DNA of 63,173 nt from an uncultured Bacteroidales bacterium (GCA_900542355.1 UQNE01000015.1:1-63173), one strand, 5' to 3'; counted from the first letter of the stretch, positions 16,445-25,428 are shown. The notes: generated from the sequence alone by a model not told the origin. Made by a program: numbers and translations.

Positions 16445-17266
16445 TTACTCTGCCTTAGCCTCTGCATCGTCTGCTTTGTCAGCAGCGGGAGCGGCTTTGC
16501 GGACACGCTGACGGCGCTCTTTGGGAGCGGGAGCCTCTGTGTTGGCTTGTGCTTGAGCAGCCTCTTCGTCGGCTTTCTCTACCTTGCGCTCCTCGATACC
16601 CTCTTTGATAGCATCACAGACAGCAGCCAAGATAACATCAATCGAATTCTTTGCATCGTCGTTAGCAGGAATTACATAATCGATGTTGTTGGGGTTGGAG
16701 TTGGTATCAACGATACCAAATACAGGAATACCCAAACGGTTAGCCTCAGATACAGCGATGTGCTCTTTTTGAACATCTACCACGAATATTGCACTCGGGA
16801 GACGGGTAAGGTCGGCAATACTACCAAGGTTCTTCTCCAATTTCTCGCGTTGGCGGGTAATTTGCAGTTTCTCACGCTTGGAGATGTTGTCGAAAGTACC
16901 ATCATTCATCATCTTGTCGATAGTGGACATCTTCTTCACAGCCTTGCGGATAGTAGGGAAGTTGGTAAGCATACCACCTGCCCAACGCTCGGTGATGTAA
17001 GGCATACCTACCTCAGCAGCATGCTGAGCGACAGCCTCTTGTGCTTGTTTCTTGGTACCTACGAAAAGCACCTTACGACCTTGCTTAGCAAAGTTCTTCA
17101 AGATCTCTGCAGCCTCGTCGATTTTAACTGTGGTTTTGTTGAGGTCGATGATATGGATTCCGTTGCGCTCCATATAGATATAAGGAGCCATAGCAGGATT
17201 CCATTTGCGTTTCATGTGACCAAAGTGGCAACCGGCCTCGAGGAGTTGATCAAAATTAGTTCTCAT
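16445..17266 (-). CDS. rpsB: 30S ribosomal protein S2
   Basis: 273 residues. It begins MRTNFDQLLEAGCHFGHMKR, as S2 does, with GTKKQAQ and RWAGGMLTNF. The C-terminus carries an Ala/Glu/Lys-rich extension beyond residue ~230 (APAPKERRQRVRKAAPAADK), a variable tail seen in several Bacteroidota S2 proteins. It is preceded by a 197-nt gap that holds a hairpin, where S2 autoregulation or extra processing might act. Confidence 0.97.
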   Translation of the reverse strand: MRTNFDQLLEAGCHFGHMKRKWNPAMAPYIYMERNGIHIIDLNKTTVKIDEAAEILKNFAKQGRKVLFVGTKKQAQEAVAQHAAEVGMPYITERWAGGMLTNFPTIRKAVKKMSTIDKMMNDGTFDNISKREKLQITRQREKLEKNLGSIADLTRLPSAIFVVDVQKEHIAVSEANRLGIPVFGIVDTNSNPNNIDYVIPANDDAKNSIDVILAAVCDAIKEGIEERKVEKADEEAAQAQANTEAPAPKERRQRVRKAAPAADKADDAEAKAE

Positions 17267-17413
17267 TTTGATTAAAGATTTGATTGTTTGTGTTTTGTTA
17301 TTTTATTCCATCACCTTTGGAAATATACCGCAACCGACAGATTATCAAGCTGCCGGCAGGAAACTAAACGAGCATAAGAACTCGCCATTAAGCCGCCTTG
17401 GGTGTTCCAAAAG

Positions 17414-17449
17414 AACCGTGTGGTAATCCACGAAGGAGTCCACACGGTT
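17414..17449 (-). other. Hairpin between rpsI and rpsB
   Basis: AACCGTGTGG (17414-17423) and CCACACGGTT (17440-17449) form a 10-bp stem with a smaller inner hairpin. On the minus strand it is followed by TTCTTTT, a weak T-run. It could be a partial terminator after rpsI or part of an rpsB leader. I cannot tell which. Confidence 0.6.
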
Positions 17450-17463
17450 TGGATGATTTGCGA

Positions 17464-17850
17464 TTAACGCTTGCTGAACTGGAAGTGCTTGCGCGCTTTG
17501 GGTTGACCCGGTTTCTTACGCTCAACCTCACGAGCATCACGAGTCATAAAGCCTTCAGCCTTGAGAGCAACTTTATCTTCAGGATTGATTTTAACCAAAG
17601 CACGAGCGATAGCCAAACGAAGAGCCTCTGCCTGTCCTTTGAAACCGCCACCGACAAGGTTTACCTTGATATCGTATTTCTCAGCAGCCTCCAATTTGTT
17701 GAGCGGCTGGAGAACGATGTAGCGGAGAATAGAAGAAGGGAAATAGGTTTCGATGTCACGACCATTGATCGTAATCTTACCTGCACCTTCACTGACATAA
17801 ACACGAGCAACTGCCGATTTACGACGACCTAATGCATTAATAACTTCCAT
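17464..17850 (-). CDS. rpsI: 30S ribosomal protein S9
   Basis: 128 residues, typical of S9: GRRKSAVARVY near the start, INGRDIETYFP, GGGFKGQAEALRLAIARAL, and the conserved C-terminus ending FSKR that reaches the P-site tRNA. It follows rplM by 8 nt. Confidence 0.97.
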   Translation of the reverse strand: MEVINALGRRKSAVARVYVSEGAGKITINGRDIETYFPSSILRYIVLQPLNKLEAAEKYDIKVNLVGGGFKGQAEALRLAIARALVKINPEDKVALKAEGFMTRDAREVERKKPGQPKARKHFQFSKR

Positions 17851-17858
17851 ATCTTCTA

Positions 17859-18314
17859 TTATTTAAGAGTGTTGATGTCAATTTGTTTGGGTTGTTGTGC
17901 TTGCATGTTGTGCTCAGCACCAGCGAATACGCGGAGATTGGTCAATTGGCGTGCACCAAGACGGTTCTTAGGAAGCATACCCTTAACCACTTTGAGGATC
18001 AGACGATCTGCACCTTTCTCGAGCAACTGAGCAGGCGTCATCTCACGCTGACCACCGGGGAAACCCGTGTAGCGGATATAGATGCGATCATTCCATTTGT
18101 TGCCGGTGAGTTTCACCTTGTTTGCATTGATAATGATAACATTATCGCCGCAATCTACATTAGGAGTGTACGAAGGTTTGTACTTGCCACGGAGCAATTT
18201 AGCCACTTTCGTGCACATACGACCAAGTACTTGGTCAGTAGCGTCGATCACTACCCATTCTTTTTGAACGGTAGCCTTGTTAGCCGACACTGTCTTGTAA
18301 CTTAAAGTATCCAT
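17859..18314 (-). CDS. rplM: 50S ribosomal protein L13
   Basis: 151 residues. WVVIDATDQVLGRMCTKVAK, CGDNVIIINA and GMLPKNRLGARQL are the usual L13 signatures. It is the first gene of the operon, about 170 nt downstream of a good promoter. Confidence 0.97.
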   Translation of the reverse strand: MDTLSYKTVSANKATVQKEWVVIDATDQVLGRMCTKVAKLLRGKYKPSYTPNVDCGDNVIIINANKVKLTGNKWNDRIYIRYTGFPGGQREMTPAQLLEKGADRLILKVVKGMLPKNRLGARQLTNLRVFAGAEHNMQAQQPKQIDINTLK

Positions 18315-18489
18315 TAGTTATTTGTTTGATTGAACCGACAGACATCATTTACGCCCTGTTTTTGCTCACTCCGCCGCGATACTTGCTCGCTGCATTTGAC
18401 ACAGAGCCACTGCCCAATTCAACTGTTAATAAATGATTGCTTGAATGTAGTTTGTTGCCACAAAGGCACAATACACCCGAAAAAGCGTG

Positions 18490-18521
18490 CAAAGTTACTA
18501 CTAAATTTTGGAATACGCAAA
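18490..18521 (-). promoter_or_regulatory. Promoter of rplM-rpsI-rpsB-tsf
   Basis: On the minus strand, TTTG (18518-18521) and TAACTTTG (18490-18497) are 20 nt apart. Transcription would start near 18483 and leave a leader of about 170 nt. The promoter abuts the 3' end of the DUF4296 gene. Confidence 0.85.
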
Positions 18522-18545
18522 TATCGCTGCTATTTTTCTGCGCAA

Positions 18546-19223
18546 TTATCTCTTTTCTCCTATTTTTTCGATGTTTCTCGGGCTATCTGCGACCAAGACA
18601 GTATCGAGACGGAGGGTGGTGTCTGTTTCGAGGGTGCCGATGGGGAGGAGAAGCGGGGGGAGGGTGTCGGTACAGAAGGCGGAGAGGGTGTCGGCGGGGA
18701 AATCACGGGCGGTACCTAACAAGTAGCGGACATAAGCACCGTGCTGCAACTCAAACCGGATGTCGTACAAGGACTTACGGGGAATGCGGGTGGAGCCGGA
18801 ATCGGTATCGGATAGGGCATCGGGGGCAGGCGTAGTGCTGTTTTGCAAGGTCTGCGTTTGGTCGTGGAGCGCAATCCATTGGTCGCGCTCGGCTTCGAGA
18901 TCTTTGACCACGCGGGGATAGATCTTATCGAAACGCTGGGGATGATCGGTGTACCAGACGATGGAACTATCGAACTGCGCCTGCGTAATACCGTGTTTAT
19001 CAAGCACTTGTTGATAATACTTGGCTACAGCCTCATCGTGGCCGTAGTTGTATCCTGCCACTTGAAGAACCGCCTCGGTGTAGTGCATATCGTGCAAGAC
19101 GGATTGCATCTCTCGTGCTGACAAGACCCCTTTCGGTCGGCAGGAAGTGAACACAACGCACAAGGCGCACAAGAGAATACCTATTGTACGCCGCAATGCT
19201 CTGTTTGTACTATCTTTCTGCAT
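18546..19223 (-). CDS. DUF4296-type lipoprotein
   Basis: 225 residues. The N-terminus IGILLCALCVVFTSCRP has a lipobox (FTSC), so an outer-membrane or periplasmic lipoprotein is expected. The conserved part (about 35-125: AREMQSVLHDMHYTEAVLQV, QAQFDSSIVWYTDHP) matches the DUF4296 family as I recall it, which is often next to lspA in Bacteroidota. The C-terminal half is variable. Function unknown. Position after metK and lspA suggests co-transcription. Confidence 0.8.
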   Translation of the reverse strand: MQKDSTNRALRRTIGILLCALCVVFTSCRPKGVLSAREMQSVLHDMHYTEAVLQVAGYNYGHDEAVAKYYQQVLDKHGITQAQFDSSIVWYTDHPQRFDKIYPRVVKDLEAERDQWIALHDQTQTLQNSTTPAPDALSDTDSGSTRIPRKSLYDIRFELQHGAYVRYLLGTARDFPADTLSAFCTDTLPPLLLPIGTLETDTTLRLDTVLVADSPRNIEKIGEKR

Positions 19224-19334
19224 ATCAGTTACTTAGACGGAGTAGTTTGAACGGATTTATTCTCCGTAGGAGCATTGGGTTGCTCGCCGGACTGTTTAGC
19301 GTGCGAATCCGCTTTGGACTGCTTATCGGGTGTA

Positions 19335-19892
19335 TTATTTCTTGGGTTGTTTAGAGAGCGAGTCGTTGAGGTCGTGCCGATAGAAGAGCAAGATGATGAT
19401 GACAGCGCAGGTAATGCACGAATCGGCGAGGTTGAAGACGGGGCGGAAGAATAGCACTTCGCCCGCGCTATTGTGAATGAGCGGGAAATAGAGCATATCG
19501 ACCACTTTGCCGTAGAGCCAACCGGCGTAACCGAATATCTTGCCATACGCCACACAATCGACTATATTACCGAGTGCGCCTGCCACGATGAGCGCGAGCG
19601 AGACGAGGTAACCCGTGCGGGCTTGCTGCTTGCGGATCAGCGAGCCGATGTACCAACCGAGCAGACCGACCACGATGATACGGAAGAGGGTGAGTGCCAG
19701 TTTGGAGAACCACTCGATACCGAATGCCATGCCGTCGTTCTCGACGAAGCAGAGCCAGAACCACGAGGTGATTTCGTGCGCCTCACCCAAGTAGAAATGG
19801 GTGCGGATATAAATCTTGAGTGCCTGATCGAGCGCAACAGCCACCATGACTATTGCACTGACTATCAGGCTTTGACGAAGCGACTTGGTCAT
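19335..19892 (-). CDS. lspA: Lipoprotein signal peptidase (signal peptidase II)
   Basis: 185 residues with four membrane helices. The catalytic Asp pair is visible in GNIVDCVAYG and FNLADS. It cleaves signal peptides of diacylated prolipoproteins in the inner membrane. Its ATG overlaps the metK stop (ATGA), so translation is coupled. After the stop at 19335 another reading frame continues for about 35 polar residues (DKQSKADSHAKQSGEQ) to 19229. This could be a C-terminal tail separated by a frameshift, or chance. Confidence 0.95.
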   Translation of the reverse strand: MTKSLRQSLIVSAIVMVAVALDQALKIYIRTHFYLGEAHEITSWFWLCFVENDGMAFGIEWFSKLALTLFRIIVVGLLGWYIGSLIRKQQARTGYLVSLALIVAGALGNIVDCVAYGKIFGYAGWLYGKVVDMLYFPLIHNSAGEVLFFRPVFNLADSCITCAVIIILLFYRHDLNDSLSKQPKK

Positions 19893-21127
19893 AACTTAAA
19901 GGCTTTGCGGATGTCTTCTACGCGGTTGAGTTTTTCCCAAGTGAAGAGTTCGACCTGCTTGGTGATGGTCTGTCCGTTCTCTCCGATGAAAGTCTTTTCT
20001 ACGACCTCGGGCGTACGGCCTACATGACCATAGCGGGCAGTTTCTTCGTAGATAGGTTCGCATAGTTTGAGGTCGCGTGCGATAGCCGCCGGACGGAGGT
20101 CAAAAAGGCGATTGATGATGCGCACGATGTCGGCATCTTTGAGGCCTTTAGCCGCAGTGCCGTAGGTATCGACAAAGAGACTGACGGGTTTAGCTACGCC
20201 GATGGCGTAACTGACCTGCACGAGCATTTGCTTCGCTACGCCTGCTGCGACCATGTTTTTGGCAATCCATCGTGCGGCGTAGGCAGCGGAACGATCGACT
20301 TTCGAGGGGTCTTTGCCGGAGAAAGCACCACCTCCGTGTGCGCCACGACCGCCGTAGGTATCGACGATGATCTTACGACCGGTGAGGCCTGTGTCGCCGT
20401 GAGGGCCGCCTATTTCGAAGTTGCCCGTGGGGTTGACCAACAGTTTGAACTCGCCTTTGAGCAACCGAAAATAGCGTGCATCGCGGGTAGCCACTCGGGG
20501 CAGCACGATGTCGATGATGTCTTGGCGTATCTGCTCCTGGCTGACGCCCGGGTCGTGCTGCGTCGAGATAACGATAGTATCGATACGGAGCGGTTCGTTA
20601 TGCTCGTTGTACTCGATGGTAACCTGGCTTTTGGAATCGGGGCGGAGGTAGGTCATCTGTTGTCCCTCTTTGCGTATGCGCGCGAGCGTATAAACTATGG
20701 TGTGCGCCATATCGAGGGTGAGGGGCATGTAGTTGTCGGTTTCATCGGTAGCATAACCGAACATCATCCCTTGGTCGCCTGCGCCTTGGGCAAGGCGTGT
20801 GGCACGGGTAACACCCTGATTGATATCGGAGGACTGGGCGTGGATGGCAGTAAGGATACCGCAACTCTCGGCCTCGAACTTGTACTCTGCCTTGGTGTAG
20901 CCGATATTCTTGATTGTATTGCGCACAACCTGCTGAATATCAACATATCCACGGCTGGTTATCTCGCCTGCGACGACCACCTGCCCGGTGGTAACGAGTG
21001 TCTCGCACGCCACATGGCTGCGCGGGTCTTGGGCGAGGAAATTGTCTAAGATAGCGTCACTAATCTGGTCTGCGACTTTGTCGGGATGTCCCTCACCGAC
21101 GCTCTCGGAAGTAAATAAATAGTTCAT
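19889..21127 (-). CDS. metK: S-adenosylmethionine synthase
   Basis: 412 residues from the ATG at 21127 (MNYLFTSESVGEGHPDKVAD). ATP/Met-binding motifs GHPDKVADQISDA, GAGDQGMMFGYA and GGGAFSGKDPSKVDRS are intact. It makes SAM from methionine and ATP. A longer in-frame open region to 21205 is leader sequence containing the terminator of the SAM-II riboswitch. It overlaps lspA by four bases. Confidence 0.97.
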   Translation of the reverse strand: MNYLFTSESVGEGHPDKVADQISDAILDNFLAQDPRSHVACETLVTTGQVVVAGEITSRGYVDIQQVVRNTIKNIGYTKAEYKFEAESCGILTAIHAQSSDINQGVTRATRLAQGAGDQGMMFGYATDETDNYMPLTLDMAHTIVYTLARIRKEGQQMTYLRPDSKSQVTIEYNEHNEPLRIDTIVISTQHDPGVSQEQIRQDIIDIVLPRVATRDARYFRLLKGEFKLLVNPTGNFEIGGPHGDTGLTGRKIIVDTYGGRGAHGGGAFSGKDPSKVDRSAAYAARWIAKNMVAAGVAKQMLVQVSYAIGVAKPVSLFVDTYGTAAKGLKDADIVRIINRLFDLRPAAIARDLKLCEPIYEETARYGHVGRTPEVVEKTFIGENGQTITKQVELFTWEKLNRVEDIRKAFKL

Positions 21128-21153
21128 AATGGTGGTAGCCCTTTTGGGGTAAT

Positions 21154-21189
21154 AAAAAAACAACCACAAGAGACTGTTTGGTCTTGTGG
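21154..21189 (-). terminator. Intrinsic terminator in the metK leader
   Basis: On the minus strand CCACAAG (21189-21183) and CTTGTGG (21170-21164) pair, with inner AGAC/GTCT pairing, and are followed by TTG and a run of seven T. It lies between the SAM-II aptamer and the metK start, as a SAM-controlled attenuator would. Confidence 0.8.
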
Positions 21190-21192
21190 CAC

Positions 21193-21246
21193 AAGGTTTT
21201 AGCATTTTTTATTGAGGTTGCAAGCAGTCAAATCCATCCTCCGACT
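21193..21246 (-). promoter_or_regulatory. SAM-II riboswitch upstream of metK
   Basis: Minus strand: GGAGG, then GGATTTGACTGCTTGCAACC, then TCAATAAAAAATGCTAAAACC. This follows the SAM-II pattern GATTTnAC...TTGCAA...ATAAA...GCTAAAA, with P1 formed by GAGG and CCTC. SAM-II is known from alphaproteobacteria and Bacteroidota and binds S-adenosylmethionine. The gene it precedes makes SAM, which fits feedback control. Identified by eye from the conserved bases. Confidence 0.85.
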
Positions 21247-21259
21247 TCAAATTAGACTG

Positions 21260-21291
21260 CAAAGGTACGACTATTTTTTGAGATATGCAAA
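21260..21291 (-). promoter_or_regulatory. Promoter of metK-lspA-DUF4296
   Basis: TTTG (21288-21291) and TACCTTTG (21260-21267) on the minus strand with 20 nt between. Transcription would begin near 21253, only a few bases before the SAM-II aptamer. Confidence 0.87.
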
Positions 21292-21525
21292 TAAAAATGC
21301 AATTTGTATGTCTATTTCCTCCCAACCTGCCCATATTCCCCCACCACACCCCCTCCTCACCCCCCCCTCTTTGCTTTCGTTCCTCCTATTCCCCGCCAAG
21401 TGTCCCCGTCGTGGGGTTGCCAAGCCCGCCTGCCATCCCGCTATCTCATAATTCAAAATTCCTATATAATTTAAAATATCATCGAACCTTTGCCGCATCC
21501 TTCTCGAGACGGTATCGGGTTGTTA
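21292..21525. other. Intergenic sequence upstream of the metK promoter
   Basis: Low-complexity CCTCC-rich segment (21320-21400) and a TCTCGAGACGGTATCGGG motif (21502-21519) that is the inverted partner of one at 45130. No gene supported. Confidence 0.5.
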
Positions 21526-21617
21526 TGCGGTGATTATGCGGTGATTATGCGGTGATTAAGGGGTGATTATGCGGTGATTAAGCAAGTCCGACCATAGTCC
21601 GACCATAGTCCGACCGT
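21526..21617. repeat. Composite 11-bp tandem repeat array, inverted copy
   Basis: Five units of TGCGGTGATTA (21526-21580, one variant), a 4-nt joint, then three units of AGTCCGACCAT (21585-21617). With the flanking TCTCGAGACGGTATCGGG it is the reverse complement, module for module, of the array at 45032-45146. Confidence 0.9.
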
Positions 21618-21816
21618 ACTAATATCCAACAACAAAATTATTTGTGGTTCGATGTATGGCTGGGTTCTCCGCTATCGATTGACAATTAACATAATTGCTA
21701 TGTAATTTCTGTACCCTTTATAAAAGTCTTACAAAAAACAGTATTATCTTCTGTATATATCGGCGGTACCAAGACAATGTTTGCCCAATGCGTAATGTAA
21801 GGAGTAGGAAAGGAAA

Positions 21817-21849
21817 ATTGCAAAAAAATGACGGGTGTGGTTACTTTTG
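21817..21849 (+). promoter_or_regulatory. Likely promoter of the two unknown genes
   Basis: ATTG (21817-21820) and TACTTTTG (21842-21849) with 21 nt between. This gives a leader of about 70 nt before the ATG at 21928. Confidence 0.6.
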
Positions 21850-21927
21850 GGTGGTGCGATGTCATATTATCTAAAAACGACTTGTTGCTTGCGGAGAATA
21901 ATAAAACAACTAATGATTTTGTATTGT

Positions 21928-22860
21928 ATGAAAGACAAACATATTCATCACACTGTGTGTGTTAGGGAAAGGTGGCAAACAACCGGGCTGCCAGAAAAAC
22001 TTAAACAGACATATCTGAACTCAGAGGAGTCTTGGGAGAGTTTTACCGGAGGTGCAATAGATAAATACTGTATTTTGGCAGGTATGGAGACTGATTTGTT
22101 TGGCAACTCCCCCGAGCACAGAGATAATCGGGACTACCAACTTACGCTATTGGAGGAGATTGCCGAACGCTTACGCATTCAGCAGGTGATAGCCTTTCGA
22201 TTTAAGGATGATATGCCGGAATACACCGGCAAAGAGTACTTCGATAGATACTTGCAGTTTCTGCAGATCATTCATAGCAATCATCAAGGTTTGCAGCGGC
22301 TAAAGGTACTCTTTGGTGATGATATTGATTTCCACAATATGGAGGTGGACCATTATGCTTGTGGTTTTGGTTGTTGCTACCATAAACGGCTCTATATGCG
22401 TTCATTACCCGCGGAGGAAATAGTCAAATTGGTAGATACAGGACCTAATATAGTGGAGCAAGTTTCGCTCAAACAATGGTCGCCTATGTCGATATGGTCA
22501 CTCTATCTCTTGTATGGTGCCGATGATTGGATCCAACTGAATGGTGCCGATTTGTGTAGAGCAAACGATATCGTCTGCCAAGACCATTGGAGACAAATCT
22601 CCTCACCCGGGCAGGGCGTGCAAGAGCCTCTGTTGCCATCCCCCGATTTGGTAGAGGGCTATACTATCCCTTATCCTTCGGTGCGGATGACAGACAACCA
22701 AGCACTAATCCATTATGTGTGCCATTGGCAACACGACAATAGATATGAGGACTTGTATGTAGTGGTAACGCGTAAGGGAGATAAGGCGCAGTTTGTAACA
22801 TATAGTGTCCCCAACCTGACAATAATGAATGTAAAACAAGTAGATAATGTTTGTTATTGA
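21928..22860 (+). CDS. Protein of unknown function, first of a coupled pair
   Basis: About 310 residues from the ATG at 21928 (MKDKHIHHT), 78 nt after the promoter-like site; the open frame extends upstream to 21835 but that part lies across the promoter. No signal peptide or membrane segment is evident. Features seen are a charged N-terminal half (TYLNSEESWESFTGG, LLEEIAERLRIQQVIAFRF), a Cys/His-containing patch (VDHYACGFGCCYHKRLYMR), and a Trp-rich middle (WSPMSIWSLYLLYGADDWIQ). I do not recognise it. Its TGA overlaps the next ATG. Confidence 0.75.
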   Translation: MKDKHIHHTVCVRERWQTTGLPEKLKQTYLNSEESWESFTGGAIDKYCILAGMETDLFGNSPEHRDNRDYQLTLLEEIAERLRIQQVIAFRFKDDMPEYTGKEYFDRYLQFLQIIHSNHQGLQRLKVLFGDDIDFHNMEVDHYACGFGCCYHKRLYMRSLPAEEIVKLVDTGPNIVEQVSLKQWSPMSIWSLYLLYGADDWIQLNGADLCRANDIVCQDHWRQISSPGQGVQEPLLPSPDLVEGYTIPYPSVRMTDNQALIHYVCHWQHDNRYEDLYVVVTRKGDKAQFVTYSVPNLTIMNVKQVDNVCY

Positions 22861-23783
22861 TGAGATTCGATAGATTAGACAATGAGTTTTTTTTGTCGCG
22901 CGATTTGCAGCACAACCTGCCTAATGCTAATCTTGCTGCTCCGCAAGCCGACCTTGATGCGTGGGTGGCAGAATGCGAGCGCACGGCTACTATTTATGGC
23001 TTACTAAAGAAAGTAGCCTTTGAGTTGTTCGAGGAAGAGGGATATTCTCGGAATGATAGGTTGTATTACGATGCGGTGGAATTGCTCAAGAAAGCGAAGA
23101 CAATGCGTAGGATACAATCTCTGTGGGCGCAAGAGGATGACTATTCATCTGATGACGATTGGTTCTTGACGCGTGCAAACGATTATATTCATGCTCTCTA
23201 TACAACGCCTGCTGACCAATTAGCATCGTTTGTTTCAACACTTGGTTTCCGAGGTCTCTATCTTACACATGGTATATGTGATGGCTTGGGGTTAGAGTTA
23301 CGCCAGGAACTCGATTACCGGCAGACTGACTTTTGTGTTTATGCTTGTCGACTCAAGCCCGAAGACATAGTTGTGCCATTCGATGCACATTCAATCTGGG
23401 ATGCTCTATTGCTGCTGCTGTCGGTACAATGGATGTGGAAACCCGAGATGTGGTTTATTGCGGATGTTGGTGGTAAGAAACTCTATCCGCGAGTTACTAT
23501 CTATGATCAGCAAGCCTTAGCGACTTTTTGTACCGTCTCGGGCGAGCCAATGCAGGATACCGCCGTGTGTCCTATTTACAAGAATGGTGTATTTCTGAGT
23601 CGAAGAAACGATAAATTTTCTGTCAAAGGTGCATATCGGGTGCGTGTTGGAGAAACTGAAGAGCCTCGTTTGCCAGAGCCGCCTGAACATATTCCACCAT
23701 TCCATTTGTTTACCGAAGAGGAGCAACCCCTCATAGAAGAAGCACGCAGCAAAGTGAATAAAACAGATGATTTGCCTTTCTGA
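22860..23783 (+). CDS. Protein of unknown function, second of a coupled pair
   Basis: About 307 residues. The ATG at 22860 uses the last base of the upstream stop codon (TGATG), so the two are probably translated together; an in-frame TTG at 22851 is less likely. Predicted soluble, acidic, with helices at 25-90, an HGICDGLGLELRQELDYRQT segment near the middle, and a Pro/Glu-rich C-terminus (EEPRLPEPPEHIPPFHLF). No motif I can assign. Both proteins share an 'SIW..LLLL' Trp-containing motif (SIWSLYLLY in the first, SIWDALLLL here), which may indicate distant relationship. Confidence 0.75.
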   Translation: MRFDRLDNEFFLSRDLQHNLPNANLAAPQADLDAWVAECERTATIYGLLKKVAFELFEEEGYSRNDRLYYDAVELLKKAKTMRRIQSLWAQEDDYSSDDDWFLTRANDYIHALYTTPADQLASFVSTLGFRGLYLTHGICDGLGLELRQELDYRQTDFCVYACRLKPEDIVVPFDAHSIWDALLLLLSVQWMWKPEMWFIADVGGKKLYPRVTIYDQQALATFCTVSGEPMQDTAVCPIYKNGVFLSRRNDKFSVKGAYRVRVGETEEPRLPEPPEHIPPFHLFTEEEQPLIEEARSKVNKTDDLPF

Positions 23784-23934
23784 CCTTGTGCCAATCAATG
23801 TTGTTATCTATGAATATGGTTTTATGCTGACGAACTAAATCCGATGTTCACCGATGTACCAAATCTTATTGTGATAAGTGCACCAAATCTATACGCATAA
23901 GTTGTATTGTTTGAGGGTCAGCAACAATACAACC

Positions 23935-23967
23935 GACGGCAGACTCGGGGGAGCCTGCCGTCTTTTT
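23935..23967 (+). terminator. Terminator of the unknown gene pair
   Basis: GACGGCAG (23935-23942) and CTGCCGTC (23955-23962) pair perfectly and are followed by TTTTTG, 150 nt beyond the stop codon. Confidence 0.85.
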
Positions 23968-24055
23968 GTGTATGTGGAGATGTGCTATTTCGCTTGTTTG
24001 GCGGTTGATAGAGAGGTAGAAAAAGTAGTTTGTGTGCTGCGCTGATGCACATAAA

Positions 24056-24087
24056 TTTGTGTATGTGCTTTTTTTTTCGTATCTTTG
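24056..24087 (+). promoter_or_regulatory. Promoter of ffh
   Basis: TTTG (24056-24059) and TATCTTTG (24080-24087), 20 nt apart, 43 nt before the ffh start codon. Confidence 0.87.
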
Positions 24088-24129
24088 CGGTCTGTTACGA
24101 AAATAAACTGAATAACAATACATTAGGTT

Positions 24130-25428
24130 ATGTTTGATAATTTAAGCGAACGGTTAGAACGCTCTTTCAAAATCTTGAAAGGTGAGGGGCGTATCACAGA
24201 AATCAATATCGCAGAAACGGTGAAGGACATTCGCAAAGCGTTGCTCGAAGCGGATGTTAACTACAAGACGGCAAAGCAATTCACCGATCAAGTCAAAGAG
24301 AAAGCACTCGGGCAGAATGTGATTACAGCCGTTCGTCCGGGGCAGTTGATGGTTAAGATTACCCACGATGAGTTGGCGCAACTGATGGGCGGTGAGGCAG
24401 CCGACATCAACCTCAAAGGCACTCCTGCCGTCATCTTGATGTCGGGTCTGCAAGGTTCGGGTAAGACCACTTTTGCTTCCAAACTTGCCAATTATCTGCA
24501 GACCAAGAAAGGCAAACGAGTAATGCTTGTGGCGTGCGATGTCTATCGTCCTGCGGCTATCGAGCAGTTGCGCGTGTTAGGTGAGCAGATCAATGCCAAG
24601 GTATATACAGAGGAAACCGAGACCAACCCCGTCAAAAAAGCGCAGAATGCCATTGCGGAGGCACGCAAATACGGCTACGATGTAGTTATCGTTGATACCG
24701 CCGGTCGTTTGGCTGTAGATGAGCAGATGATGCAAGAGATTGCTGCCATCAAGACCGCTATTCAGCCCTCCGAAACGCTCTTCGTAGTCGATGCCATGAC
24801 GGGTCAAGATGCTGTCAATACGGCAAAGGAGTTCAACGATCGTATCGATTTCGATGGTGTTGTGCTGACCAAGTTGGATGGTGATGCCCGTGGCGGTGCC
24901 GCACTGAGTATCCGCTCTGTGGTCAATAAGCCGATTAAGTTCATCGGTACGGGCGAGAAAATGGATGCCCTTGATGTGTTCCACCCCTCGCGTATGGCAG
25001 ACCGTATCTTGGGTATGGGTGATGTGGTCAGCCTTGTTGAGCGTGCGCAAGAGCAGTACAACGAGGAAGAGGCACGCCGTATCAGCAAGCGTATCGCCAA
25101 AAACCAGTTTGATTTCAACGACTTCCTTACCCAACTCAATCAAATCAAAAAGATGGGTTCGATGAAGGACCTCATGGGGATGATCCCGGGTATGGACAAA
25201 GCCCTCAAGGGCGTGGAGATCAGCGACGATGCTTTCAAACCTATCGAGGCTATCATCGGTTCGATGACCCCCGCCGAGCGTGCTAACCCTGCGTTGCTCA
25301 ACGGCTCTCGCAAAGAGCGTATCGCCAAAGGTAGCGGCACGAGTATCGTTGAGGTCAATCGTTTCTTGAAACAGTTTGACCAAACAAGCAAGATGATGCG
25401 CAAAGTGCAGCAGATGCGCCGACGCTAA
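24130..25428 (+). CDS. ffh: Signal recognition particle protein
   Basis: 432 residues. N domain, then the SRP GTPase G domain with P-loop GLQGSGKTTF, DTAGRL, TKLDGDARGG and the Met-rich M domain (MGSMKDLMGMIPGMDKAL, through KMMRKVQQMRRR). It binds signal sequences and targets ribosomes to the membrane via FtsY. Length is normal. prfA follows after 17 nt. Confidence 0.97.
   Translation: MFDNLSERLERSFKILKGEGRITEINIAETVKDIRKALLEADVNYKTAKQFTDQVKEKALGQNVITAVRPGQLMVKITHDELAQLMGGEAADINLKGTPAVILMSGLQGSGKTTFASKLANYLQTKKGKRVMLVACDVYRPAAIEQLRVLGEQINAKVYTEETETNPVKKAQNAIAEARKYGYDVVIVDTAGRLAVDEQMMQEIAAIKTAIQPSETLFVVDAMTGQDAVNTAKEFNDRIDFDGVVLTKLDGDARGGAALSIRSVVNKPIKFIGTGEKMDALDVFHPSRMADRILGMGDVVSLVERAQEQYNEEEARRISKRIAKNQFDFNDFLTQLNQIKKMGSMKDLMGMIPGMDKALKGVEISDDAFKPIEAIIGSMTPAERANPALLNGSRKERIAKGSGTSIVEVNRFLKQFDQTSKMMRKVQQMRRR

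Larger units (their letters stand above)
23784..24129. other. Intergenic region before ffh
   Basis: 346 nt containing the terminator at 23935-23967 and the ffh promoter at 24056-24087. The remainder shows no gene. Confidence 0.6.
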
